The position numbers and the translations under genes are program-made. This document shows positions 44,016-53,331 of a stretch of DNA of 64,000 bases, one piece after another. Each line of letters starts with the position of its first letter. Position 1 is the stretch's first letter. Origin of the DNA: Streptomyces djakartensis (GTDB lineage: Bacteria > Actinomycetota > Actinomycetes > Streptomycetales > Streptomycetaceae). The stretch is from contig NZ_BMWE01000009.1 of NCBI RefSeq assembly GCF_014651075.1, positions 277,742 through 341,741 on the forward strand, read 5' to 3'. Under the pieces are notes generated by a model that was given only the letters and a program-made list of their open reading frames with translations, had not been told where the DNA came from and did no database searches.

Positions 44016-44780
44016 ATGCCCGTCACGGCGTACGACCTCACCGGCCGCACGGCGTTCGTCACCGGCGCGGCGAGCGGCATCGGCCGCGCCTCGGCTCTCC
44101 TGCTCGCCGAGGCGGGCGCCATTGTGCACTGCGCCGACCGCGACGCCGAGGGCCTGCGCGAGACGGCGGCCCTGATCGAGGACGGCGGCGGCACCGCCCG
44201 CGTCCACGTCCTCGACGTCACCGATCGCTCCGGTCTGAGACAGGCGGTCACCTCCTGCGCCCGCCTGGACGTCCTCGCGGCGATCGCCGGGATCATGCAC
44301 AGCAGCCCCGTGCTGGAGACCCGCGACGAGGACCTCGACCGGGTGATGGCCGTGAACTTCAAGGGCGTGCTGTACGCCTGCCAGGAAGCGGCCCGCCTGA
44401 TGATCGTCCGCGGCACCCGGGGCAGCATCGTCACGATGGCCTCGGGCGCCGTCGACACCGGCGGCCCCGGGCTGCTCTGCTACGGCGCCGCCAAGGCGGC
44501 GGTGGTCCAGCTGACGAAGACCCTGGCGACGGAGGTGGGCCGGCACGGCATCCGGGTCAACGCGGTGGCGCCCGGCTGGATCCGTACCCCCATGACCGAC
44601 CGCCACGAGGGCGAGGCCCAGGCGCGTACCGAGGCGGCGATGGCCCGCATGTCGCCCCTCGGCCGGGTCGGCGCCCCCCGGGACATCGCGTACACGGTCC
44701 TCCACCTGGCATCCGACGCCTCGGCCTTCACGACGGGCCAGATCATCCGCCCGAACGGGGGCGTGACCATGCCCTGGTGA
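44016..44780 (+). CDS. Short-chain dehydrogenase/reductase
   Basis: A 254-residue classical SDR. The cofactor motif TGAASGIG is at 16-23, with Asp41 after the second strand favouring NAD over NADP. Catalytic Ser143, Tyr156 and Lys160 are present (MASG, YGAAK). It begins 51 bp after nei but has its own promoter, so it is probably independent. The substrate is unknown. Confidence 0.9.
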   Translation: MPVTAYDLTGRTAFVTGAASGIGRASALLLAEAGAIVHCADRDAEGLRETAALIEDGGGTARVHVLDVTDRSGLRQAVTSCARLDVLAAIAGIMHSSPVLETRDEDLDRVMAVNFKGVLYACQEAARLMIVRGTRGSIVTMASGAVDTGGPGLLCYGAAKAAVVQLTKTLATEVGRHGIRVNAVAPGWIRTPMTDRHEGEAQARTEAAMARMSPLGRVGAPRDIAYTVLHLASDASAFTTGQIIRPNGGVTMPW

Positions 44781-44815
44781 GGCAGGCATCCGCCTGCCCG
44801 CCTTCGCGCCCCGTT

Positions 44816-45073
44816 TCACTTGCGCCGGGACACCGCCCTTCGAGTTCCCGCCGCCCACACCGCCCGCCACCGCCCCGCACCGAGCGCCCCGCCGGCCTGA
44901 GCCTTCGCGACACAGTGCACCGGCAGCACGCTCAGCCCCCATCCCCCTGCGGCGACGGCCGCCTCCAGCGCCCCCGCACCCGGCACGAGCACCAGCCGGG
45001 CCACAGCCCACCACCACAGCGCCCCCAGCCCCAGCGCGGCCCCGTGAGCCCCCCAGCGCCCTATCCCCGCCAT
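44816..45073 (-). CDS. Small membrane protein, hypothetical
   Basis: A protein of about 85 residues with two hydrophobic stretches (about 8-28 and 35-55) and a basic C-terminus rich in Arg. GGAAG lies 8 nt before the ATG at 45073. I recognise no family. Codon bias is compatible with coding, but length and composition leave it uncertain. Confidence 0.45.
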   Translation of the reverse strand: MAGIGRWGAHGAALGLGALWWWAVARLVLVPGAGALEAAVAAGGWGLSVLPVHCVAKAQAGGALGAGRWRAVWAAGTRRAVSRRK

Positions 45074-45224
45074 GGCCGGCACTTCCAGCCAGGCGCTATC
45101 CGGCTACTCAGCGGGGCGGCGGACAGCGCACGGCAACGGCACCCCGAGGCATCGCGCACCCCACCACGACGCGCCACGACGCGCCAGGCGGGCGAACCCC
45201 CGGCCCGCCCGCCGCCCGCTCCGG

Positions 45225-45695
45225 TCACCCGTTCTCGGCCTGGAACATCCAGTGATGCTTCTCCAGGTCCGCCGTGATGCCGATGAAGATGTCCTGGCTC
45301 ACCGGATCCGGCTCACCGGTCGCCTCGACCCGCTCCCGCATCCGGGCGATCACCGCGCCCAGCGCGTCGACGAGCGTCGCCACGGCGGTCGTGTCGTCGA
45401 CCCACCCCTCGGGGGTCACGCCGATCCCGCTGCCGACGGCCACGGTCGCGGCACGCCCGTCAGGCGGGATCCCGAGCGCCGCGGCGCGCTCCGCAACGAT
45501 GTCGGAATACTTCCGCGCCGTGTCGACGACCTCGTCGAGCTGGAGATGCACGGAACGGAAGCGCTGCCCCACCACGTTCCAGTGGATCTGCTTCGCCACC
45601 AGGGCGAGATCCACCAGGTCCACAAGCGCACCCTGCAACGCCTCCGACACAGCCTTGAGGCTCGCGTCGGACAATGGGCTCTTCACGACGTACAT
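45225..45695 (-). CDS. dps: Dps-family ferritin-like DNA-protection protein
   Basis: A 156-residue Dps. It oxidises and stores iron and can condense DNA in stress. The inter-subunit ferroxidase pattern is visible as KQIHWNVVGQRFRSVHLQLDEVV. S. coelicolor has several Dps proteins; the one at this locus is DpsB, as I recall. The ATG at 45695 has GGGAGG 5 nt upstream. It is a single gene. Confidence 0.92.
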   Translation of the reverse strand: MYVVKSPLSDASLKAVSEALQGALVDLVDLALVAKQIHWNVVGQRFRSVHLQLDEVVDTARKYSDIVAERAAALGIPPDGRAATVAVGSGIGVTPEGWVDDTTAVATLVDALGAVIARMRERVEATGEPDPVSQDIFIGITADLEKHHWMFQAENG

Positions 45696-45825
45696 CCGCA
45701 CCTCCCGTTGGCCGTCCCCGTCATCCCTCAACGATGACCGCCGCACGCCATACCGGCAAACGCACACAAAACGGGCACTCGGCGCAAGCGAAAACCCCGG
45801 GCGGCACCCCTCCGGATCTCCCGGA

Positions 45826-45844
45826 GAGGCCCGGCCGGGGCCTC
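45826..45844 (-). terminator. Possible terminator after clgR
   Basis: GAGGCCC at 45826-45832 pairs with GGGCCTC at 45838-45844 around a 5-nt loop. It lies about 70 nt past the clgR stop. The rest of the 45696-45912 gap shows no gene. Confidence 0.4.
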
Positions 45845-45912
45845 GGACACCTTCCCTGGCGCCTCGTACGCGTCACCCGCACGCACAGCGACAGCCGTGT
45901 GCGCGGAAACAC

Positions 45913-46293
45913 TCACGCGGCGACGACGTCCACCGCCTCGGCGGGCGCCTTGATGGTCACCCGTTCCGGTGGCACACCGGTCACCGAAACGGAACCCAGC
46001 ATCGGTCGAACCGGCGTGGGCACAGGCTCGCTGGGGGTGGCCGCAGCGGACTGGGCCAGCTCGGCGAGGGCGAGTTCGTCGCTCACTTCCCGCATGAGCT
46101 CGGACATCCGTACGTCCAGCGCGTCGCAGATGGCGGAGAGCAGCTCGGAGGAAGCCTCCTTCTGCCCCCGCTCCACCTCGGAGAGATAGCCGAGTGAGAC
46201 TCGGGCGGACGAGGAGACTTCGCGCAGAGTACGGCCCTGGCGCTGGCGCTGCCGACGCAGCACGTCACCCAGCAGGCGACGGAGCAGAATCAT
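45913..46293 (-). CDS. clgR: Transcriptional regulator ClgR
   Basis: A 126-residue XRE-type regulator. ClgR activates Clp protease genes (clpP1P2, clpC, lon) in actinobacteria. The helix-turn-helix is at about 10-62 (RTLREVSSSARVSLGYLSEVERGQ). Known streptomycete ClgR is degraded by Clp itself through its AA-type C-terminus; this protein ends VDVVAA. The ATG at 46293 has GGAGGG 8 nt upstream. It lies 109 bp downstream of cinA, the conserved pgsA-cinA-clgR order. Confidence 0.92.
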   Translation of the reverse strand: MILLRRLLGDVLRRQRQRQGRTLREVSSSARVSLGYLSEVERGQKEASSELLSAICDALDVRMSELMREVSDELALAELAQSAAATPSEPVPTPVRPMLGSVSVTGVPPERVTIKAPAEAVDVVAA

Positions 46294-46402
46294 CGGTGGC
46301 TCCCTCCTCGGACCGCGTAGCCGCATCCATTACGCCCCACCGTACCGCCTTGCGCCGCGGCCGTGCGGGGAGCGATGTCGTGTTCACTCAGGGCTGCAAA
46401 CA

Positions 46403-46948
46403 TCAAAACCCCCCGTTCCGTTCCGTATCCTGTGCCCGCTCATTCCCAGTCTGTTCGCCCGCAAGCTCCTTCAGGAGCAGTGCGAGTACGCTCCGTACAC
46501 TCTCTCTACGAATTTCCTCGCGGTCGCCGTTCAACCGCAGAGCCGCCACTTTTCCGCCGCCGGCGGAACCGATTTCCGTGCCGAACGGCCCGTCCACGGC
46601 CACGAAGACCGTCCCGACGGCCTGGCCGTCCTGCGGATCGGGACCGGCGACGCCGGTGGTCGCGATGCCCCAGTCGGTTCCAAGCGCCTTGCGTACGCCG
46701 GCCGCCATCTGGTCCGCGACCTGCGGATCCACCGCTCCTCGCGCCTTGAGCAGACCGGCATCCACACCGAGCAGTTCGTGCTTCAGTCCGGTGGCGTAGG
46801 CGGTCACGGAACCCCGGAAGACCTTGGACGCCCCGGGGACCGATGTGATCTCCGCGGCGACGAGGCCGCCCGTCAACGACTCAGCGACGGCGAGCGTCTC
46901 ACCCTTGACCGTGAGTAGTCGCACCACGTCGGTGGCCGTGGAACTCAC
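46403..46948 (-). CDS. cinA: CinA C-terminal domain protein, probable NMN deamidase PncC
   Basis: A 181-residue protein consisting only of the CinA C-terminal domain (nicotinamide-nucleotide amidase), which recycles NMN in the NAD salvage cycle. Motifs are AESLTGGLVAAEITSVPGAS and GIATTGVAGPDPQDG. The N-terminal MoCF domain of full CinA is missing, as in most streptomycetes. The GTG at 46948 overlaps the pgsA stop (GTGA). Confidence 0.92.
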   Translation of the reverse strand: MSSTATDVVRLLTVKGETLAVAESLTGGLVAAEITSVPGASKVFRGSVTAYATGLKHELLGVDAGLLKARGAVDPQVADQMAAGVRKALGTDWGIATTGVAGPDPQDGQAVGTVFVAVDGPFGTEIGSAGGGKVAALRLNGDREEIRRESVRSVLALLLKELAGEQTGNERAQDTERNGGF

Positions 46949-47820
46949 GCTTCCTTCTCCTCCAACGCGGCCTTCCGCTCGGCGATTCCCCGCCTGCGCA
47001 GCACAATGGCCTGTTTCACATAGTCGAGCCCGGTCACGACGGTCAGAACAACCGCCACGGCCATCACCCACCACCTCAGGGTGGCCAGCCACCCCGTCAG
47101 CGCCAGCACATACATGCCCACGGCCACACCCTGGGTGAGGGTCTTCAGCTTGCCTCCGCGGCTGGCGGGGATGACGCCGTACCGAATGACCAGAAAACGC
47201 AGCAGGGTGATTCCGAGTTCCCGCCCGAGGATGACGCCGGTCACCCACCACGGCAGATCACCGAGCGCGGACAGACAGATCAGCGCCGCTCCCATGATCG
47301 CCTTGTCCGCGATGGGGTCGGCGATCTTGCCGAAGTCCGTGACCAGGTTGTACGTGCGCGCCAGGTGGCCGTCGAAAAGGTCGGTGATCATGGCGACGGC
47401 GAAGGCGGCCCAGGCCAGCGACCGCCATGCCGGGTCATAGCCGCCGTCAGCGAGCATCAGCGCGACGAAGGCGGGGACGAGCAGCAGCCGGAGCATGGTC
47501 AGCAGGTTGGCGATGTTCCACACACTGGCCTGGTTGACGGCCGCGGCCGCGATCTTCCCACCCCGAGCGGGCTTCCCGTCGCCGTCGACGGCGGCGCCTT
47601 CCGGCCCTTCCGTACCGCCGGCCCCGCCCTGATCCACGCCGGCGGACGCCCGGTCTCCCGCACCGGACGGCACTGCGCCATCAGCCGACCGCGCTGCCGC
47701 ACGGCCGACCGCCGCTCCCGGAACCTTCCCCGAGGGCGCGGAGGCCGTGGAAGCCGCACCGGCCGCCGCCCTCCTCGCGCCGGAGGCACCTCCCGCCGCG
47801 GATGCCGGGACACCGGTCAT
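46945..47820 (-). CDS. pgsA: CDP-diacylglycerol-glycerol-3-phosphate 3-phosphatidyltransferase
   Basis: A 291-residue CDP-alcohol phosphatidyltransferase that makes phosphatidylglycerol phosphate. The full catalytic motif is visible at about 145-171: D-L-F-D-G, then HLAR, and G-K-I-A-D-P-I-A-D. Several membrane helices follow. The first 100 residues are an Ala/Gly-rich low-complexity extension absent from most PgsA proteins. Its ATG overlaps the rimO stop and its stop overlaps the cinA start, so rimO-pgsA-cinA is a coupled operon. Confidence 0.93.
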   Translation of the reverse strand: MTGVPASAAGGASGARRAAAGAASTASAPSGKVPGAAVGRAAARSADGAVPSGAGDRASAGVDQGGAGGTEGPEGAAVDGDGKPARGGKIAAAAVNQASVWNIANLLTMLRLLLVPAFVALMLADGGYDPAWRSLAWAAFAVAMITDLFDGHLARTYNLVTDFGKIADPIADKAIMGAALICLSALGDLPWWVTGVILGRELGITLLRFLVIRYGVIPASRGGKLKTLTQGVAVGMYVLALTGWLATLRWWVMAVAVVLTVVTGLDYVKQAIVLRRRGIAERKAALEEKEA

Positions 47821-49298
47821 CTGCCCGCCTCCTCACTCCACGCAGGCGCGGCGTTCGAGCCCTGAAGCGGCTCGGCCACCAGGTCGACACCCTCCGTACC
47901 GACCACCTTCGCCTCGACCATACGGCCGACGCTCAGGCCCGCGCCGCTCGTGAGCAGCACCTGACCGTCGGTCTCCGGGGCCTGGTGCGCCGCGCGGCCG
48001 TACACGCCGTCCTCGTCGTCCACGGACTCCACGAGCACGTGCACGCTCTGGCCGACCCGCTCCTCGGCGCGCTGCGAGACGAGCTCCTCGGCGAGCCGTG
48101 AGACGCGGGCCAGCCGCTCGGCGACGACGTCCTCGTCGAGCTTGTCGTCGTAGGTCGCGGCCTCGGTGCCCTCCTCGTCGGAGTAGCCGAAGACGCCGAT
48201 GGCGTCCAGCCGCGCGCCGTTCAGGAACCGCTCCAGCTCGGCGAGGTCGGCTTCGCTCTCACCGGGGAAACCGACGATGAAGTTGGAGCGCACGCCCGCC
48301 TCGGGCGCCTTGTTGCGGATGGTGTCGAGCAGCTCCAGGAACCGGTCGGTGTCGCCGAAGCGCCGCATCGCGCGCAGCACGCCGGGCGCGGAGTGCTGGA
48401 AGGACAGATCGAAGTAGGGCGCGACCTTCGGGGTCGAGGTCAGCACGTCGATGAGCCCGGGACGCATCTCGGCAGGCTGGAGGTAGCTGACGCGGACCCG
48501 CTCGATGCCGTCGACCTCGGCGAGCTCGGGCAGCAGCGACTCCAGCAGACGGATGTCGCCCAGGTCCTTGCCGTAGGAGGTGTTGTTCTCGGAGACCAGC
48601 ATGATCTCCTTCACACCCTGCTCGGCCAGCCACCGGGTCTCGTTCAGCACGTCCGAGGGCCGGCGGGAGATGAAGGAGCCACGGAAGGACGGAATGGCGC
48701 AGAAGGAGCAGCGCCGGTCGCAGCCGGAGGCGAGCTTCACGGAGGCGACCGGGGAGCCGTCCAGCCGGCGGCGCAGGGGCGCGCGGGGCCCTGAGGCCGG
48801 GGCGAGGCCCTCCGGAAGGTCGGCCGGGGCGTGCCCGGGGAGCGCGACCGCTTGGGCGGACTCCTGACGCTCGGCCGGGCTGATGGGCAGCAGCTTGCGC
48901 CGGTCGCGCGGCGTGTGCGCGGCGTGGATGCCGCCGCTGAGGATGGTCTGGAGCCGGTCGGAGATGTCCGCGTAGTCGTCGAAGCCGAGCACGCCGTCGG
49001 CCTCGGGAAGGGCCTCGGCGAGCTCCTTGCCGTACCGCTCGGCCATGCAGCCCACCGCCACGACGGCCTGGGTTCTGCCCTGCCCCTTGAGGTCGTTGGC
49101 CTCCAGGAGGGCGTCGACCGAGTCCTTCTTGGCGGCCTCGACGAAGCCGCACGTGTTCACGACGGCGACGTCCGCTTCCTCGGCGTCCTCGACGAGCTCC
49201 CAGCCGTCCGCCTCCAAACGGCCTGCGAGCTCCTCCGAGTCCACCTCGTTACGGGCGCAGCCAAGGGTGACGAGTGCGACGGTACGGCGTTCAGGCAT
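47817..49298 (-). CDS. rimO: Ribosomal protein S12 methylthiotransferase RimO
   Basis: A 493-residue radical-SAM enzyme that methylthiolates the conserved aspartate of ribosomal protein S12. The N-terminal cluster cysteines are in TLGCARN, NTCGFVEAAK and VGCMAERY; the radical-SAM motif is GCDRRCSFC. A C-terminal TRAM domain is present. The ATG at 49298 is 7 nt after TACTCT and has no ribosome site, so it may be leaderless. It is a paralogue of MiaB at 18881-20407. Confidence 0.95.
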   Translation of the reverse strand: MPERRTVALVTLGCARNEVDSEELAGRLEADGWELVEDAEEADVAVVNTCGFVEAAKKDSVDALLEANDLKGQGRTQAVVAVGCMAERYGKELAEALPEADGVLGFDDYADISDRLQTILSGGIHAAHTPRDRRKLLPISPAERQESAQAVALPGHAPADLPEGLAPASGPRAPLRRRLDGSPVASVKLASGCDRRCSFCAIPSFRGSFISRRPSDVLNETRWLAEQGVKEIMLVSENNTSYGKDLGDIRLLESLLPELAEVDGIERVRVSYLQPAEMRPGLIDVLTSTPKVAPYFDLSFQHSAPGVLRAMRRFGDTDRFLELLDTIRNKAPEAGVRSNFIVGFPGESEADLAELERFLNGARLDAIGVFGYSDEEGTEAATYDDKLDEDVVAERLARVSRLAEELVSQRAEERVGQSVHVLVESVDDEDGVYGRAAHQAPETDGQVLLTSGAGLSVGRMVEAKVVGTEGVDLVAEPLQGSNAAPAWSEEAGR

Positions 49299-49305
49299 GG
49301 GCTCA

Positions 49306-49328
49306 AGAGTACTTCGTCCCGCCGACAC
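49306..49328 (-). promoter_or_regulatory. Candidate promoter of rimO-pgsA-cinA
   Basis: On the minus strand, GTGTCGGCG (49328-49320), 8 nt, then TACTCT (49311-49306), ending 7 nt before the ATG. The geometry equals that of the recA promoter, but the upstream element matches only 7 of 9 positions. Confidence 0.35.
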
Positions 49329-49391
49329 CCCACGTCGACGGGGTTGGCCGAGACCGGCCAGCCCCGTGCGGCGGGCACCCCTTCGGACCAG

Positions 49392-50240
49392 TTACCCGGC
49401 CTCGGGGTCGCCCTTGGTGTAGGTCAGGCGTTCGACGGAGCCCGGCTGGAAGTCGTCCTCGATCTTCTTGCCGTTGACGAAGAGGTCGATCGCGCCGGCG
49501 TCACCGAGGACGAGGTGGACCTTGGAGCTGTCCTGGAAGGTCTTGGAGTCGCCCTGCTTGAGGACTCCGTCGAAGAGCAGCCGGCCGCTGTGGTCCTTGG
49601 CGGAGATCCAGCTGCGGCCGTCGGCGGCGGACACCCGGACGGTCACCTTGTCCTGCGGCGCGGCCGCGATGGCACTGTCGGAGGGCTCGGGCTCGGGTGC
49701 GGCGGGCTTCTTGGACTTCGGGGTCGGGGAGTCCCCGGCCGTGGGCGTGGAGCCCTCGGCGACGTTGGTCTCGTTGCCGCCGCTGTCGCCGCCCTGGAAC
49801 ATGGTGAACCCGACGAAACCGATGACGGCGACGATCGCGGCGACCATGGCCGCGGTCCAGTTCGGCCCCCGCCGCTCCGGACGGATCCGTTCCGCCTCGA
49901 AGAGGGGGGCTGCCGGAGTCGGTGCCGGGCGTCCGCCGTGCTCGTCACCGTACTGGGCGAGCAGCGGCGCGGGGTCGAGGCGGACGGCCTTGGCCAGGGT
50001 CCTGATGTGCCCGCGGGCGTAGACGTCACCGCCGCAGGCGGTGAAGTCGTCCGCCTCGATGGCATGCACGATGTTCGCGCGGACCCGGGTGGCGCTACTG
50101 ATGTCGTCGACGGTCAGACCCGCTGCGATACGCGCCTGCTGCAGGGCACGGCCGATGGCGGGGCGGGCTTGCTCGCGGTCGTCTTCGACGCGCTCGTCTT
50201 CGAACGGACGCTCGTCTTCAGGGGAGTTGCCGATGGACAC
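49392..50240 (-). CDS. RodZ-like helix-turn-helix membrane protein
   Basis: A 282-residue protein with an acidic N-terminus, a RodZ-type helix-turn-helix (about 25-95; IGRALQQARIAAGLTVDDIS), one transmembrane helix (about 130-148), a Thr/Pro-rich linker and a C-terminal DUF4115 domain outside the membrane. RodZ links MreB to cell shape in rods; in Streptomyces its role is less clear. It lies between ftsK and rimO on the same strand, 152 bp downstream of its own stop-to-start neighbour. Confidence 0.85.
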   Translation of the reverse strand: MSIGNSPEDERPFEDERVEDDREQARPAIGRALQQARIAAGLTVDDISSATRVRANIVHAIEADDFTACGGDVYARGHIRTLAKAVRLDPAPLLAQYGDEHGGRPAPTPAAPLFEAERIRPERRGPNWTAAMVAAIVAVIGFVGFTMFQGGDSGGNETNVAEGSTPTAGDSPTPKSKKPAAPEPEPSDSAIAAAPQDKVTVRVSAADGRSWISAKDHSGRLLFDGVLKQGDSKTFQDSSKVHLVLGDAGAIDLFVNGKKIEDDFQPGSVERLTYTKGDPEAG

Positions 50241-50468
50241 GGGGGCGCCTTTCGAGCGTGTAGCCGCCTGTGCTGGGAGTTCAGTCTAGGGGGGTGACAA
50301 AAGGGTGAGGCAACCGGGCGGTGGCACTTTGTACGCCATCGGAATGGCCCGACAATCCGATGGCGGGGTCGCGGTTTTGCCGCTTCCCTCAACTTGACGT
50401 ACACCGACGGGAAACGGTTGCCCGCTCATCCCTTACGGGTGAGTCACGATCCGGACACTCCCGCTTCC

Positions 50469-53204
50469 CTACCCATCAGACTCCCCACGGATCAGTGCGA
50501 GCACGCCATCCAGCTCGTCAGGCTTCACAAGAACGTCACGTGCCTTGGAACCCTCGCTGGGCCCGACGATGTTCCGCGACTCCATGAGATCCATCAGCCG
50601 TCCGGCCTTGGCGAAGCCCACGCGCAGTTTCCGCTGGAGCATGGACGTCGAGCCGAACTGCGTGGAGACGACCAGCTCGGCCGCTTGGCACAGCAGGTCG
50701 AGGTCGTCGCCGATGTCCTCGTCGATCTCCTTCTTCTGCTTGGTGCCCACGGTGACGTCGTCCCGGAAGACGGGCGCCATCTGGTCCTTGCAGTGCCGGA
50801 CGACGCCCGCGATCTCCTCCTCGGTCACGAAGGCGCCCTGCATACGAACCGGCTTGTTCGCGCCCATGGGCAGGAACAGCCCGTCACCCTTGCCGATGAG
50901 CTTCTCGGCGCCCGGCTGGTCGAGGATGACCCGCGAGTCGGCCAGCGACGAGGTGGCGAAGGCCAGTCGTGACGGCACGTTGGCCTTGATCAGACCGGTG
51001 ACGACGTCGACGGACGGACGCTGGGTGGCGAGCACCAGGTGGATGCCGGCGGCGCGGGCGAGCTGCGTGATGCGCACGATCGCGTCCTCGACGTCCCGCG
51101 GCGCGACCATCATCAGGTCGGCCAGCTCATCCACGATGACCAGCAGGTAGGGGTACGGCTGGAGCTCCCGTTCGCTGCCCTCGGGCGGTTTGACCCTGCC
51201 CTCGCGCACGGCACGGTTGAAGTCGTCGATGTGCCGGTAGCCGTAGGCCGCCAGGTCGTCGTAGCGCAGGTCCATCTCGCGTACGACCCACTGGAGGGCC
51301 TCGGCGGCGCGCTTGGGATTGGTGATGATGGGCGTGATCAGGTGCGGGATGCCCTCGTAGGCGGTCAGCTCGACCCGCTTGGGGTCCACGAGGATCATGC
51401 GGACGTCCTCGGGGGTCGCCCGCATCATGATCGAGGTGATCAGGCAGTTGATGCAGGACGACTTGCCGGAGCCGGTAGCGCCGGCGACCAGCATGTGCGG
51501 CATCTTCGCCAGCGAGTGCATGACGTAGCCGCCCTCGACGTCCTTGCCGAACGCGACCAGCATCGGGTCGTCGTCCTCCGCCGACTCCGCCAGACGCAGG
51601 ACGTCACCGAGGTTGACCATCTCCCGGTCGGTGTTCGGGATCTCGATGCCGACCGCGGACTTGCCGGGGATCGGGCTGATGATCCGCACGTCCGGGCTGG
51701 CGACGGCGTAGGCGATGTTCTTGGTCAGCGCGGTGATCCGCTCCACCTTCACGGCGGGGCCGAGCTCGACCTCGTAGCGCGTGACCGTCGGCCCGCGGGT
51801 GAAGCCGGTGACGCTCGCGTCCACCTTGAACTCGGTGAAGACGGTGGTCAGCGCGGCGACTATGGCGTCGTTCGCGGCGCTGCGGGCCTTGCCCGGACCG
51901 CCGCGCGTCAGCAGGTCGAGGGCCGGCAGGGAGTAGGTGATGTCACCGGACAGCTGGAGCTGCTCCGCGCGCGAGGGCAGGTCGCGGGGCTCGGCGGGCG
52001 GGGCCTTGGTGAGGTCGCGGACGCCCGGCTTGGGCTTCCGCGGCTCCGGCTTGTCCTGGCCGGTCTTGTCCTGCTGGGGACGGGCGGCCGGGACGGGTGT
52101 CGGGGTCGTGGCTTCCTGGTCCCCGACCCGCACGCCCTGGGTGAGGTCGGCGACGACCGGCGAGGGCGGCATCCCGTGCAGGACGGCACCGTCGAGCGCG
52201 GCGGCGGCCGCCGCCGCGACGTCCACGGCGTCCCTGGGCCGGTCCATGTCGGGCTGCGGCACCGCGGACCGCCGGGGACGGCCGCGGCGCCGTGCGATGG
52301 CCTCCTGCTCGGCGCCGTCGGGGTCGTACGCCTCGGGCGCCGGCGCACGCCGGCCGCGCGGCCGGGCGGGCAGCGCCTCCCGCCACTGCTCCTCGTAGCG
52401 CTCGTCGTCCTCGCCGTACTCGTACTCGGCCGGGTCGCGGAGGATCCCGAGCCGCACACCGAGCAGGCGCAGCCGCTGCGGGATGGCGTTGACCGGTGTG
52501 GCCGTGACGACCAGCAGCCCGAACACCGTCAGCAGCACGAGCAGCGGTACCGCGAGCACGTCCCCCATGGCGAACGACAGCGGGGTCGCCACGGCCCAGC
52601 CGATGAGACCGCCGGCGTCCCTTATCGCCTGCATGCCGTCGCCGCGCAGGGGCGAGCCGCAGGCGATGTGGACCTGTCCGAGCACGCCGATGACCAGCGC
52701 GGACAGGCCGATGACGATGCGCCCGTTGGCCTCGGGCTGCTCCGGGTGCCGGATGAACCGCACGGCGATGACGGCGAGCAGTATCGGCACCAGCAGGTCG
52801 AGCCGGCCGAAGGCACCGGTCACCAGGATCTCGACCAGGTCGCCCACGGGGCCCTCCAGGTCGGCCCAGGTGCCCGCGGCGACGATCAGCCCCATACCGA
52901 GCAGCAGCAGGGCGATCCCGTCCTTGCGGTGCGCCGGATCGAGGTTCTTGGCGCCCTGCCCCACGCCCCGGAACACGGCGCCCACCGCGTGCGCGACGCC
53001 GAGCCACACGGCGCGCACCAGCCGGTAGATGCCTCCGGTGGGGCTGGGCGCCGGTTTGGGCGCGACCTTCTTCGCCGCGGCCTTCCTGGCGGGCGCCTTC
53101 TTCGCGGGAGCCTTTCTGGCGGCGGCCTTCTTCGCCGGAGCCTTCGCGGAAGCGGCCGCCTTCTTCGCGGGCGACTTCTTGGCTGCGGAGGGACGTGAGG
53201 CCAT
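50469..53204 (-). CDS. ftsK: DNA translocase FtsK
   Basis: A 911-residue translocase that clears chromosomes from sporulation septa. A very basic Ala/Lys-rich N-terminus (about 1-50) is followed by four membrane helices (about 85-245), a long charged linker, and the motor domain. Walker A is in VAGATGSGKSSC, and the C-terminal gamma winged helix (LQRKLRVGFAKAGRLMDLME) binds KOPS-like sequences. I choose the ATG at 53204; it lies 7 nt after TAACCT and has no ribosome site, so it may be leaderless. The 228 bp between the rodZ-like gene start and this gene's stop show no feature. Confidence 0.96.
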   Translation of the reverse strand: MASRPSAAKKSPAKKAAASAKAPAKKAAARKAPAKKAPARKAAAKKVAPKPAPSPTGGIYRLVRAVWLGVAHAVGAVFRGVGQGAKNLDPAHRKDGIALLLLGMGLIVAAGTWADLEGPVGDLVEILVTGAFGRLDLLVPILLAVIAVRFIRHPEQPEANGRIVIGLSALVIGVLGQVHIACGSPLRGDGMQAIRDAGGLIGWAVATPLSFAMGDVLAVPLLVLLTVFGLLVVTATPVNAIPQRLRLLGVRLGILRDPAEYEYGEDDERYEEQWREALPARPRGRRAPAPEAYDPDGAEQEAIARRRGRPRRSAVPQPDMDRPRDAVDVAAAAAAALDGAVLHGMPPSPVVADLTQGVRVGDQEATTPTPVPAARPQQDKTGQDKPEPRKPKPGVRDLTKAPPAEPRDLPSRAEQLQLSGDITYSLPALDLLTRGGPGKARSAANDAIVAALTTVFTEFKVDASVTGFTRGPTVTRYEVELGPAVKVERITALTKNIAYAVASPDVRIISPIPGKSAVGIEIPNTDREMVNLGDVLRLAESAEDDDPMLVAFGKDVEGGYVMHSLAKMPHMLVAGATGSGKSSCINCLITSIMMRATPEDVRMILVDPKRVELTAYEGIPHLITPIITNPKRAAEALQWVVREMDLRYDDLAAYGYRHIDDFNRAVREGRVKPPEGSERELQPYPYLLVIVDELADLMMVAPRDVEDAIVRITQLARAAGIHLVLATQRPSVDVVTGLIKANVPSRLAFATSSLADSRVILDQPGAEKLIGKGDGLFLPMGANKPVRMQGAFVTEEEIAGVVRHCKDQMAPVFRDDVTVGTKQKKEIDEDIGDDLDLLCQAAELVVSTQFGSTSMLQRKLRVGFAKAGRLMDLMESRNIVGPSEGSKARDVLVKPDELDGVLALIRGESDG

Positions 53205-53331
53205 GGGTGTGAGGTTACCGGGGGAGACGGCAGGGGACACGCGTGCCCACAGCTTCACCCGTTCGTGTCGCTCCGGCAGAGGCGTGGAATTGACGCACGC
53301 TCATGGCCGGACAACCGTGCCCGCCCGGCCG

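Noticed and set aside
45721..45916. Two short minus-strand frames between dps and clgR
   Set aside because: Overlapping frames of about 60 residues, Arg/Pro-rich, with no ribosome site and no family.
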